Positions 42,514 to 50,153 of a DNA stretch of 64,000 nucleotides are shown piece after piece. The notes beneath the pieces are model-generated. The model ran no database searches. It was not told where the DNA came from and worked only from the letters and a program-made list of their open reading frames with translations. Position 1 is the stretch's first letter. Every line of letters begins with the position of its first letter. The position numbers and the translations under genes are program-made. The DNA lies in contig NZ_RWIU01000001.1 in the NCBI RefSeq assembly GCF_003944765.1, positions 868,001-932,000 on the forward strand, in the 5' to 3' direction. Origin of the DNA: Hymenobacter perfusus. Its GTDB lineage: Bacteria; Bacteroidota; Bacteroidia; Cytophagales; Hymenobacteraceae.

Positions 42514-44262
42514 CTACTCCTGCGCGAAGCGGGTGAGCAGCTGCCGGGAGCCATCAAGGAAGCGCAGCAGGTAGGTCCCGGCCCCAAGCGGCGGCAGCGG
42601 CAGACGAGTTTCGCGGGCGTTGGGCGCTACCGGAGCGGTGGCTACCTGCTGGCCCAACGCGTTGTACACTATCAGGCGGGCACCGGGGCCGGCGGCCGGG
42701 TGCGCCACCCGCAACGGCCCGGTTTGCACCGGATTGGGGTACAGCTGCAGACCGGTACCGGACGTTTTAGCAGCCGGGGCGGCCAGTACCACGCCGGTGA
42801 GGCCGTTGAGGTAGTTTTCGAGCTGGGTGTAGCCGCTGGCGGTGCGGGTGTTGCGGTCGGCGGGGTTGGCGGGGTTCAGACCCCGGGCCGTTTCCCAGGC
42901 GTCGGGCATGCCGTCGTGGTCGGCGTCGGGCGGGGCGGGCTGGGAGTTGAGCGCGGGCCAGGCCCCGGTGGTCTGGGCGTAGGGCGTGCCGTGCGGGAAG
43001 CCGCCCTGCACGTCAATCAGGCTGCCGGTGCGGTTGCGCACATCCTGCACAATGCGCTGGTCATGGGCGTCGCGGACGGGTAGCACGGCCCCGGCTCCGG
43101 TCAGCACCGCCTCGTAGGCCTGCTGGGCGGGCTGGGCCGTCACCAGGCCGGCAAACGGTCCGGCCGCCTGCGCCTGTGCGGTATCGGCCTGGACGCCGCC
43201 GTTCATGGAGGCCCCACGCCAGTTGCGGGCCGTAATGCTGGCCGAGCCCTCCACGTAATTCCCGCTCAGGAAGTAGCGGCCGTAGGGCAGGCTGCTGCTC
43301 TTGTAGGGGTTGATAATCTGGTAGCGCACGGGCACGCCCACCGAGGAGCCTGTGGCCGTGGAAGGCCCGGCCTTGTAGTAGTTGCCGATGATGTTATAGT
43401 TGCCGCCCTCGCCCCCGTTGGTGGTGTAGCTGGCCCAGTTATAAAGCACGTTGTTCACGAACTCGGCGTTTTCCTGGCCGGGCGTGTTGGGCGAGAGGTT
43501 GCGGCTGCCATCAAACCGCGGCAGCCGGCCCCGGCAGTGGGCCAGCAGGTTGTGGTGAAACGAGGCATGCCGCCCGCCCCAGATGCCCCCGTAGGCGTGC
43601 CGCTCGAAGTCGGTATCCCCGGTTTCGAAGTGGTAGGAGTAGTCCAGCGGCTCGCTGATGAGATTCCACTGCAGCGTGATACTGTCGCCGGCGTACAGGG
43701 AGCAGGCTTCATCCGCCGACCAGCTCATGGAGCAGTGGTCAATCATCAGCTTGCGGCGGCCCACGCCGTTGAAGGCATCCCCGTCGCCGCTGCCGTTCAC
43801 CATGCCCAGGTTCTGGAACTTGTCGCCCAGCCGGAAGCGCAGAAAGCGCACCACCACGTTGTCAGCCGCCACCGAAAACGGCTGGTCGGCCAGGCAGATT
43901 CCGTCGCCGGGGGCCGTCTGGCCCGCCAGGGTGGTGTTGGGCTGCTGCACCTTCAGAGGCGTGAGCAGATGAATGGTGCCCGACACCCGGAACACCACCG
44001 TGCGGTAGGTAGCGGGCTGGGTGAGGGCGTAGCGCAGGCTGCCGGGGTTGAGGTCGTCGTTGAGGTTGGTGACTTCGAACACCGTGGTGGCCGTGGTAGG
44101 CGTGCCCCGGCCACCGCTGGTGAAGCGGCCGGCCCCTTCGGCCCCCGGAAACGTGGGCAGCTGGGCCAGGGCCGGTAGTACGGCCGCCACAAGCAGGCCG
44201 GCCGCCAGCAGGGCCCGCAACGCAGAATGCCCCGGCCAACGCTGGGGTAGAGGTAGTAGCAT
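42514..44262 (-). CDS. Pectate lyase (PL1-like) with T9SS sorting domain
   Basis: 582 residues from the ATG at 44262 (signal peptide: MLLPLPQRWPGHSALRALLAAGLLVAAVLPALAQ); the frame is open to 44322. The parallel beta-helix contains LTQPATYRTVVFRVSGTIHLLTPLKV, KLMIDHCSMSWSADEACSLYAGDSITLQWNLIS and RHASFHHNLLAHCRGRLPRFDGSRN. These resemble PL1-type pectate lyases. A short 'DADHDGMPDAWE' EF-like calcium loop follows, then a C-terminal T9SS domain (LQLYPNPVQTGPLRVAHP...LPPLGAGTYLLRFLDGS). It cleaves demethylated pectin by beta-elimination. It precedes the pectinesterase by 51 bases, so both are likely cotranscribed. Confidence 0.88.
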   Translation of the reverse strand: MLLPLPQRWPGHSALRALLAAGLLVAAVLPALAQLPTFPGAEGAGRFTSGGRGTPTTATTVFEVTNLNDDLNPGSLRYALTQPATYRTVVFRVSGTIHLLTPLKVQQPNTTLAGQTAPGDGICLADQPFSVAADNVVVRFLRFRLGDKFQNLGMVNGSGDGDAFNGVGRRKLMIDHCSMSWSADEACSLYAGDSITLQWNLISEPLDYSYHFETGDTDFERHAYGGIWGGRHASFHHNLLAHCRGRLPRFDGSRNLSPNTPGQENAEFVNNVLYNWASYTTNGGEGGNYNIIGNYYKAGPSTATGSSVGVPVRYQIINPYKSSSLPYGRYFLSGNYVEGSASITARNWRGASMNGGVQADTAQAQAAGPFAGLVTAQPAQQAYEAVLTGAGAVLPVRDAHDQRIVQDVRNRTGSLIDVQGGFPHGTPYAQTTGAWPALNSQPAPPDADHDGMPDAWETARGLNPANPADRNTRTASGYTQLENYLNGLTGVVLAAPAAKTSGTGLQLYPNPVQTGPLRVAHPAAGPGARLIVYNALGQQVATAPVAPNARETRLPLPPLGAGTYLLRFLDGSRQLLTRFAQE

Positions 44263-44395
44263 ACAGGAAAGGTGGGAATTGGGTAGAAACCGGCGCCGGC
44301 CCACGGGCCGACGAACCGGCAAAAGCGCGTTCAGGCTTGTATTCTACTGACTTACAGCGCCTATCCAGCGTCGCGCGGAGCAGTTTATTTGCGCA

Positions 44396-44418
44396 AACGT
44401 TGCCGGCAACGTTGCCGG
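44396..44418. promoter_or_regulatory. Overlapping palindromic operator candidate
   Basis: An 18-bp perfect palindrome AACGTTGCCGGCAACGTT (44396-44413) overlaps a second 16-bp perfect palindrome CCGGCAACGTTGCCGG (44403-44418). It lies 134 bases before the pectate lyase start and 118 before the divergent WGR gene. Such sites are typical of LacI/GntR-type or other dimeric repressors controlling carbohydrate utilisation. The regulator gene is not in the window. Confidence 0.6.
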
Positions 44419-44463
44419 CCCGCGCCCGGCCCGACGGCTGGTCGACAAATTCCGCCGGATTTC

Positions 44464-44471
44464 TATATTCG
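44464..44471 (+). promoter_or_regulatory. Candidate -7 box (TATATTCG) for the WGR gene
   Basis: TATATTCG differs from TAnnTTTG by one base and would start a transcript about 58 bases before the ATG at 44536, just past the palindromic operator. Confidence 0.35.
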
Positions 44472-44535
44472 CACGGTCTGGCCGCTACTGGCGGGCAGCT
44501 CCGCTCCTGTTCTCTCCTTTCTTTCCTTCCGCTGA

Positions 44536-45975
44536 ATGCAAACGTATTACCTCGAATTCTCCGAAGAAGAAGCCTCCGGCAGCTCCCACAAGTTCTACGA
44601 AGCCGTGGTGGATGGCACCCTGCTCACGCTCAGCTACGGGCGCATCGGCACGGCCGGCACCAGCACCAGCCAGGTGTGCGCCTCCGAGGAAGCCGCCACC
44701 AAGCTCGCCCTCAAAAAAGTAGCCGAGAAGAAGCGTAAAGGCTACGAGGAAGCCACCAAGGGCGTGCGCCAGAAGCGCACCATCACCCGCCGCGTCATCG
44801 AAAGCCGGCCATCCACCTCCAAGAATACGGCCCCGGTGCTGTGGCGCTTCCGCACCAGTTCCATTGCCTTCGGGATTTTCGTGGATGAAAAAGGCTGCTG
44901 GATTGGCAACCAGGAAGGCCGCGTGTTCAAGCTCAGCCACGAGGCCGAGGTGCAGCTCCAGTACCAGCTCAGCGAAGGCGTGAAGTGCATCGTATCGGAT
45001 GGCTCGTGGGTGTACGTGGGCTGCGACGACGGCAACGTGTACGACCTGGCCGGCAAGACCCCACGCCTGGCCTACGAAATCAACCCCGCCATCGACATCT
45101 ACTGGCTCGACATCCGCAACGGCCTGCTGGCCGTGTCCGACGCGGGCGGCAACCTCACTACCGTCAACTACGAGGACGAGGAACAGTGGGCCGTGAAAAC
45201 CGCCGGCAGCCAGGCCTGGATGGCCCGCTGCGACGCCGCCGGCCGCATCTTCTACGGCGACAGTGCCGGCGTGAGCTGCTACTACGGCTGGGAGCAGGGC
45301 ACGCGGGTGTGGCAGCAACCCACCGCCGAGGTGCTCTTCGGCTGGCTCGATGCCGACCACGTGTACGCCGGCACGGCCCGGGGCAAAGTCCACAAATTCA
45401 CCCGCGAAGGCCAGCCGGTGCAAACCTTCCAGGCCGACAGCGCCGTGTTTTCCTGCGCCACCTCGCCCGGCGGCCGCCACGTGTTTGCCGGCGACAACAG
45501 CTCCTCGGTGTACTGCTTCGATGAGAGCGGGCAGCGCCTCTGGAAGCTGGCCACCGGCTGCGGCTCGGCCTGCTCCATGCAGTATTTCCAGGAGCGCCTT
45601 TACCTCGTCACTACCGATGGCTCCCTGGCCTGCCTCGACGTGAGCGAGGCCGCCATTGCCCAGGCCCAGCAGGGCGTGGTGCAGGCCGCCCGCAGCATCA
45701 AAGCCCCCACCGAGGCCGTGGCCGTGGTGCAGAGCGACGTGCTGGAAGCCGCCCCCGCCGCGGCTCAGGGCGTAGTGTTGCGCTGCGTGAAGGAAAGCGG
45801 CAAGCTGCGCGTGAAGGTGGAAACCACCGGCTACCACGCCGACTGGAACGTGCAGTTCCCCAAAAACCTGCGCCGGGAAGGCCAGCGCTACCTCGCCGAG
45901 CAGCTGGAACCCGCCGCCCACGGCCACTTCTACCGCGTTCTGGGCAACATCTACGCCCTCAACGCCGGACGGTAG
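44536..45975 (+). CDS. WGR domain protein with PQQ-like beta-propeller
   Basis: 479 residues. The N-terminal ~75 residues form a WGR domain (FSEEEASGSSHKFYEAVVDGTLLTLSYGRIGTAGTSTSQVCASEEAATKLALKKVAEKKRKGY) as in PARP and bacterial WGR proteins, where it binds nucleic acid or modified protein. From about 110 to 400 there are repeated blades: WIGNQEGRVFKLS, VYVGCDDGNVYDLAG, AVSDAGGNLTTVN, VYAGTARGKVHKFT, VFAGDNSSSVYCFD and LYLVTTDGSLACLD. These look like PQQ/WD-type propeller repeats. No signal peptide is present. The function is unknown; a stress or DNA-damage scaffold is one guess. Confidence 0.75.
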   Translation: MQTYYLEFSEEEASGSSHKFYEAVVDGTLLTLSYGRIGTAGTSTSQVCASEEAATKLALKKVAEKKRKGYEEATKGVRQKRTITRRVIESRPSTSKNTAPVLWRFRTSSIAFGIFVDEKGCWIGNQEGRVFKLSHEAEVQLQYQLSEGVKCIVSDGSWVYVGCDDGNVYDLAGKTPRLAYEINPAIDIYWLDIRNGLLAVSDAGGNLTTVNYEDEEQWAVKTAGSQAWMARCDAAGRIFYGDSAGVSCYYGWEQGTRVWQQPTAEVLFGWLDADHVYAGTARGKVHKFTREGQPVQTFQADSAVFSCATSPGGRHVFAGDNSSSVYCFDESGQRLWKLATGCGSACSMQYFQERLYLVTTDGSLACLDVSEAAIAQAQQGVVQAARSIKAPTEAVAVVQSDVLEAAPAAAQGVVLRCVKESGKLRVKVETTGYHADWNVQFPKNLRREGQRYLAEQLEPAAHGHFYRVLGNIYALNAGR

Positions 45976-46009
45976 CAAGCGGAGCTAAAGCGTACAGTAT
46001 CACAGAACA

Positions 46010-46222
46010 GTCATGCTGAGCTTGCCGAAGCATCTCCACTGCTTCGTTAGTCGATTGTAGAGACGCGACACTTCGCGTCTCCCCGTTACTGACGTTGGGG
46101 CGGCCGATTCGTTCTGGCGGGAGACGCGAAGTGTCGCGTCTCCCGCTACATCGTTCAATAAGGATAGTCAGCGGCAGAGATGCTTCGGTCCCTGGCTTGG
46201 TACGCCACATGCTCAGCATGAC
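46010..46222. repeat. Nested REP-like inverted repeat (element F)
   Basis: Outer arms: GTCATGCTGAGC at 46010-46021 pairs with 46211-46222, and CCGAAGCATCTC at 46025-46036 pairs with 46177-46188. Inner: two 22-base units (46060-46081 and 46121-46142) of the form GAGACGCG...CGCGTCTC are exact reverse complements of each other and each folds on itself. It fills the gap between the WGR and pseudouridine synthase genes. Confidence 0.85.
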
Positions 46223-46270
46223 CGTTCTATTGCGTTGTACCGAACTGCAGCTACCAGCGCACGGCACCCG

Positions 46271-46278
46271 TACCTTTG
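46271..46278 (+). promoter_or_regulatory. -7 box (TACCTTTG) giving a near-leaderless transcript
   Basis: The octamer matches TAnnTTTG exactly and ends seven bases before the ATG at 46286, so transcription would start at or next to the start codon of the pseudouridine synthase. A -33 TTG at the right spacing is not seen. Confidence 0.55.
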
Positions 46279-46285
46279 CGCGCCT

Positions 46286-46906
46286 ATGACCGAGCACCGC
46301 CACTTTCTACTGTACAAACCCTACGGCTACCTCAGCCAGTTCATGAGCAACAACGCCCGGGAGGCCCGCAAAAAGAAGTTCCTGGGTGATTTGCACGATT
46401 TCCCGGCCGAAACCATGGCCGTGGGCCGCCTCGATGAGCACAGTGAAGGCCTGCTGCTGCTCACCACCGACGGCCGGGTAAGTGAGCGAATCCGCCGCAA
46501 GGATGTGGAGAAAGAGTACTACGCCCAGGTAGACGGCCTGCCCACCGACGAGGCCATTATCCAGCTCCAGGAGGGCATCGAAATTGCGCACCGCAGCGTG
46601 CTGTACCAGACGCTGCCGGCCCGGGTGCGCCGCCTCGACGCCGACCCGAACCTGCCGGCCCGGGGCCAGAAAATTCGCGACGAGCGGCACGGCCCCACCA
46701 GCTGGGTGAGCATCATCGTGACGGAGGGCAAGTTCCGGCAGGTACGCAAAATGACAGCCGCCGCGGGCTACCCTACCTTGCGGCTGGTGCGGGTGCGTGT
46801 GGGCAGCATCTGGCTGACCGATATGCAGCCTGGAGAAGTACGGGAGGTACCCGAGCTGACAGCTCCCGACGAAGCGGCCGAGTCCGGGACGGACGCGGGC
46901 GAATAG
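46286..46906 (+). CDS. 23S rRNA pseudouridine synthase (RluE/RsuA family)
   Basis: 206 residues from the ATG at 46286, chosen because FLLYKPYGYLSQF follows; an upstream frame to 46235 is not credible. The catalytic Asp is in MAVGRLDEHSEGLLLLTTDG, the core motif of RsuA/RluB/E/F enzymes. Other blocks are KEYYAQVDGLPTDEAI and TSWVSIIVTEGKFRQVRKMTAAAGYPTLRLVRVRVG. It lacks an S4 domain, as RluE does, so it probably modifies a single uridine of 23S rRNA. The exact site cannot be fixed from sequence. A GC-rich Asp/Glu tail follows the fold. Confidence 0.9.
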   Translation: MTEHRHFLLYKPYGYLSQFMSNNAREARKKKFLGDLHDFPAETMAVGRLDEHSEGLLLLTTDGRVSERIRRKDVEKEYYAQVDGLPTDEAIIQLQEGIEIAHRSVLYQTLPARVRRLDADPNLPARGQKIRDERHGPTSWVSIIVTEGKFRQVRKMTAAAGYPTLRLVRVRVGSIWLTDMQPGEVREVPELTAPDEAAESGTDAGE

Positions 46907-46945
46907 GCCCCGCGGCGGCAGCCACTAAAAACCCGGCGGAGCTGC

Positions 46946-46953
46946 TACATTCG
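46946..46953 (+). promoter_or_regulatory. Candidate -7 box (TACATTCG) for the TPM gene
   Basis: One base from the TAnnTTTG consensus, 25 bases upstream of the ATG at 46979; gives a leader of about 20 bases. Confidence 0.35.
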
Positions 46954-46978
46954 TCGCAGCCAACCCTTTCCTGCACCT

Positions 46979-48475
46979 ATGCCCCTCCGCCTCCTGTTGC
47001 TCTGGCTGACCTGCGGCCTTCTGTTACTTGCTGCTTGCTCCGCCCCCGAGGCCCCGCCCGCCGCCGATTACCTCACCCGCATTCCCGACCCCAAGACCCT
47101 CGGCGAAGCGTACGTCAGCAACCCCGACAGCCTGCTGGCCCCCGCCACCGAGCAGGACCTGAACGCTACTCTGCAGGCTCTCGACCAAAGCGGCCGGGCG
47201 CATATTGACGTGGTAGCGGTGCGCAGCATCGGTGAGGAAGTCCCTAAAACCGCCGTCACGGCCCTATTCAACCGCTGGAAAATTGGCGACAAGGACCAGA
47301 ACAACGGCTTGCTCCTACTGCTGGTGCTCGACCAAAGGCGGGTAGAAATGGAAACCGGCTACGGCCTCGAAGCCGACCTGCCCGACGTAACCTGCTTCCG
47401 CATTCAGCAGCAGTACATGGTGCCCCTGCTGCGCGAGGAGCGTTACGATGAAGCCGTGCGTCAGGGCGTGGCCGCCCTCATCCGCCAGCTCAGCAGCGGC
47501 TCTTTCGTCCTCCCGGCTGATTCCACTGCCCAGGCCTTCGACGACACCTATTCCGGCATTTCACCGGAAACAGGCCAGAGTCTGAGCGAAGGTCCAGCGG
47601 CCACTGGTGAATCGGCATGGTACTGGGGAGCCATTATCGGATTTGGCATCTTATCTATCCCGCTGTATCTGGGCCTGTGGTTTACCACCACCTCCAGTGG
47701 CAGCCGCTACCGGGTGTTATTGGGCTTGGCCATTGCGTTGCCGGTGGTAGTGTTTGGAGCAGCCGTCCTGTCAGATGGCGCAGTGGCGGCGGGTGTGGTT
47801 ATTCTGATCTGCTACGGATTGCCGCTGCTATATGCCCATGCGTATCTGTGGCGCGTCAATCGGCAGCTGCGCACTAAATATGCCGCCAGAACCCGGCACA
47901 AGCAGTACGTTTTTCTGGCTAAGGCCCACCATAATCTGGGCTTCACGGCCTGGCTGTTTCCGCTGGGGCTGGCCTTCTACTGGCCCCGCTACCGCCAGCG
48001 GCTCCGCGAGCTGCGCGAAGCCCCGTACGCCTGCCCTACCTGCGCCGCCGCCATGCGCCGCCTCGATGAACAGGCCGATGACGAGCAGCTGGAACTGCAT
48101 CAGGTAGCCGAGGAACACGTAAAAGCCGTGGACTATGACGTGTGGCAGTGCCTCCAGTGTCAGCACACCTTCACGCTCAACTACCAGAATCTCAGCACCG
48201 ACGTACTGTCCTGCCCCGAGTGCCACCACCACACCTTTCAGCCCCAGCCTGACCGGGTGATGCGCTCCGCCACTACGTCTTCGGAGGGTTGGGGCTGGCA
48301 TATTCACCGCTGCTATTTCTGCAACCATGAGCAGAAGGAGAAGTACACTATTGCCCGTATTTCCACCTCCTCCGGCAGCTCATCCAGTAGTTCCGGCTCG
48401 TCGTCGTCCAGCAGTTCCAGCTCCAGCAGCAGCGGCGGCTCCTCCGGCGGCGGCGGGGCCGGCAGCAGTTGGTGA
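46979..48475 (+). CDS. TPM-domain lipoprotein with zinc ribbons and poly-Ser tail
   Basis: 498 residues. A lipoprotein signal ends LLLLAA|C. The TPM/YgcG-type domain (about 45-175) has ALDQSGRAHIDVVAVRSIGEEVPKTAVTALFNRWKIGDKDQNNGLLLLLVLDQRRVEMETGYGLEADLPD. Two to three membrane segments fall at about 210-300. After them four CxxC pairs appear (YACPTCAAAM, WQCLQCQHTF, LSCPECHHH, CYFCNHEQ) as two zinc ribbons. The protein ends in a long Ser tract and GGGGAGSSW, a typical TPM tail. The TPM fold is linked to envelope quality control and photosystem repair. The TGA is in hairpin E. Confidence 0.85.
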   Translation: MPLRLLLLWLTCGLLLLAACSAPEAPPAADYLTRIPDPKTLGEAYVSNPDSLLAPATEQDLNATLQALDQSGRAHIDVVAVRSIGEEVPKTAVTALFNRWKIGDKDQNNGLLLLLVLDQRRVEMETGYGLEADLPDVTCFRIQQQYMVPLLREERYDEAVRQGVAALIRQLSSGSFVLPADSTAQAFDDTYSGISPETGQSLSEGPAATGESAWYWGAIIGFGILSIPLYLGLWFTTTSSGSRYRVLLGLAIALPVVVFGAAVLSDGAVAAGVVILICYGLPLLYAHAYLWRVNRQLRTKYAARTRHKQYVFLAKAHHNLGFTAWLFPLGLAFYWPRYRQRLRELREAPYACPTCAAAMRRLDEQADDEQLELHQVAEEHVKAVDYDVWQCLQCQHTFTLNYQNLSTDVLSCPECHHHTFQPQPDRVMRSATTSSEGWGWHIHRCYFCNHEQKEKYTIARISTSSGSSSSSSGSSSSSSSSSSSSGGSSGGGGAGSSW

Positions 48476-48548
48476 GTGAATGGTTGAATAGGTGGACAGT
48501 CCCATCCAACCGTCCACCTATTCAACAATCCACCCATTCAACCACTCA
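48473..48548. repeat. GGTGA/GGTTGAAT-type hairpin between convergent genes (element E)
   Basis: A perfect 15-bp pair GTTGAATAGGTGGAC (48483-48497) and its complement (48512-48526) is flanked by imperfect extra units. The ends of the two arms hold the TGA codons of the TPM gene (48473-48475) and of the diadenylate-cyclase-like gene (48546-48548 on the minus strand). Confidence 0.78.
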
Positions 48549-49682
48549 TAGCAACAGCACATCAATACGGTGGGCGTGAACCATCTGCAGGGTTTCTGAC
48601 CAGGCGAAGACGGTGAAAAAGCCATCCTGGGAAGCTACCAGGGCCAGGGAGTCGCGCTGGTCGTGCACGAATTGGGCGGCGGCCAGGTGGCGCGTGCCGC
48701 CGTTCTGAGCCGGATGTAAATAGCGGGCCGTGCTGTCCACCACCGGTTCGGTTACCACCATGCGGTCTACGGGCACGCTGGTTTCGGCCCGGGCCACCTT
48801 GGCCCCGAAGGCCAGCAGGTGATAGTCGCGGTTGATGACGGTGGCCCCATCCACGGCCGTAAAGCCGCCCACCAGCCCAATGGCCCGCTGAATTTCCTCC
48901 TGCCACTGCCACCGGGCCTGGGCGTGCTGCCGCACCTCGGCAATGCCGGTGTAGGCGGGCTGCACGGGGTACGTCATGGGCTGCACGATGGACGCCTGCC
49001 ACGCCTCCGAATCGGGCGGCACCACCAGCACCAGCCCGCCCCGGCCGTGGGCCCGCATGGCAGCAGCCAGCTCCACCAGTACGTTGTCGGTTTCGCCGGT
49101 GGTGGCAGCGGGCAGCCCCCGGCCCGGCAGAAACGCCTGTAACGCCGAGCAGTCGGACACAGCCAGGTTTTCGGCATCCACCAGCTGCAGTTGGTCGCCG
49201 CGCAGAATGGCCACGTTTACAAATTTGCCAAACCCATCGGCCCGGCGGTGTTTGGCTACCAGCAGGCCGGGCTCCACCACTTCCAGCACAAAGCACAGCG
49301 GCGGAATACCAGTGGCCGTTCCCCATACGTACAGCCCCTGCTCATCAAACCACACCCCCAGATGAATACCCGGCTGCTCCACGGCCGGCGCCAGCTTCAG
49401 CAGGTTGTAGGGCATCAGGCGGCGGCGGTGCCCGAATACCACTGGCTGCTCGGCCTGAGCGGGCTCCAGCAGGGCCAGCGAAATGCGGGGCGGATGGCCT
49501 TCCTCCCGGCGCAAACTGGCCCAGAAGGCGGCATCAATAACGACTTCAACCAGACTGGCAACCGGAGCAGGAGCAAGTTGGCTAACGTGTTCGGGCAACG
49601 CGGCGGCGCGGTGTCGGGCAAAGTGCGCTTCAATCATGGGCGCTACCATGCGCGCGGCCAGGTAGGTTGGTTCGGAAAGCAT
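48546..49682 (-). CDS. Diadenylate-cyclase-domain protein with DACNV-type sensor
   Basis: 378 residues. The C-terminal half has DAC-domain motifs: VDGATVINRDYHLLAFGAKV with Asp278-Gly279-Ala280, and GGTRHLAAAQFVHDQRDSLALVASQDGFFTVF with Arg331-His332. Classical c-di-AMP synthases have RHR; here the third residue is Leu333. The N-terminal ~240 residues match the putative DACNV sensor domain that precedes DAC in some proteins. No signal peptide or membrane helix is clear. It may make cyclic di-AMP or a variant dinucleotide, or only bind one. The ATG at 49682 is the natural start. Its stop codon lies in hairpin E. Confidence 0.8.
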   Translation of the reverse strand: MLSEPTYLAARMVAPMIEAHFARHRAAALPEHVSQLAPAPVASLVEVVIDAAFWASLRREEGHPPRISLALLEPAQAEQPVVFGHRRRLMPYNLLKLAPAVEQPGIHLGVWFDEQGLYVWGTATGIPPLCFVLEVVEPGLLVAKHRRADGFGKFVNVAILRGDQLQLVDAENLAVSDCSALQAFLPGRGLPAATTGETDNVLVELAAAMRAHGRGGLVLVVPPDSEAWQASIVQPMTYPVQPAYTGIAEVRQHAQARWQWQEEIQRAIGLVGGFTAVDGATVINRDYHLLAFGAKVARAETSVPVDRMVVTEPVVDSTARYLHPAQNGGTRHLAAAQFVHDQRDSLALVASQDGFFTVFAWSETLQMVHAHRIDVLLL

Positions 49683-50153
49683 ACGGGCAAGTACGGGCCT
49701 TTTAGGCAGCAGACGACAACAAAGGATCTTCCTGAGTATTGCTCCCAGGAAGATCCTTATAACCTGCTCGTCGGCAAAATGGCCCGCGCCAGCCGGTAAA
49801 TACCGCTGTCCGCACCAACCTGGGCGGGTTGCCGGGAGTTTATGCTGAATTGCAGGAATTAAAGGGTAACTTTACCTCGCAGCTACACCATGCACCCGCA
49901 GCCCCCGTTTTCCGTCGGCGGCAGCAGCGGCGCTCATGTTTCCAGCCGGCTTCTCAAGCGTTTCCTGCCAGGCTCACCGTCTTTCCATTTCCGGAACGAC
50001 GGGTCATTGCGGGGCGCTTGCCGGGCCGGCACCTGCAAAGCTCCTTATATAGGAACTTTACTAGGTTCCGGATTGTACTGCATAGATACATTGCTTTACA
50101 CTTTGAGGCCTCGCTTGGCAAAGCGGCCGATACCATAAGACTTAACACTACGC
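49683..50153. other. Long region upstream of the cold-shock gene, with hairpin
   Basis: The divergent promoter region is 471 bases. A 13-bp hairpin AAGGATCTTCCTG/CAGGAAGATCCTT sits at 49722-49758. An overlapping GC-poor section around 50040-50110 may hold a cold-shock leader. Two short frames (starting 49829 and 49890) are not supported. No SD or clear -7 box can be fixed. Confidence 0.4.

Noticed and set aside
41539..43083. A 514-residue plus-strand frame across the pectinesterase and lyase genes
   Set aside because: It spans two recognisable genes on the other strand and their gap; its composition is repetitive Gly/Val/His and it has no domain.
44485..45978. A 497-residue minus-strand open frame exactly opposite the WGR/propeller gene
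   Set aside because: It mirrors the coding strand of a recognisable protein, is Gly/Ala/His-rich with no family features, and arises from high third-position GC. It is an antisense shadow.
49890..50138. 82-residue frame upstream of the cold-shock gene
   Set aside because: It begins with ATG but lacks a family match and sits in the probable leader of the cold-shock gene; not supported without conservation data.
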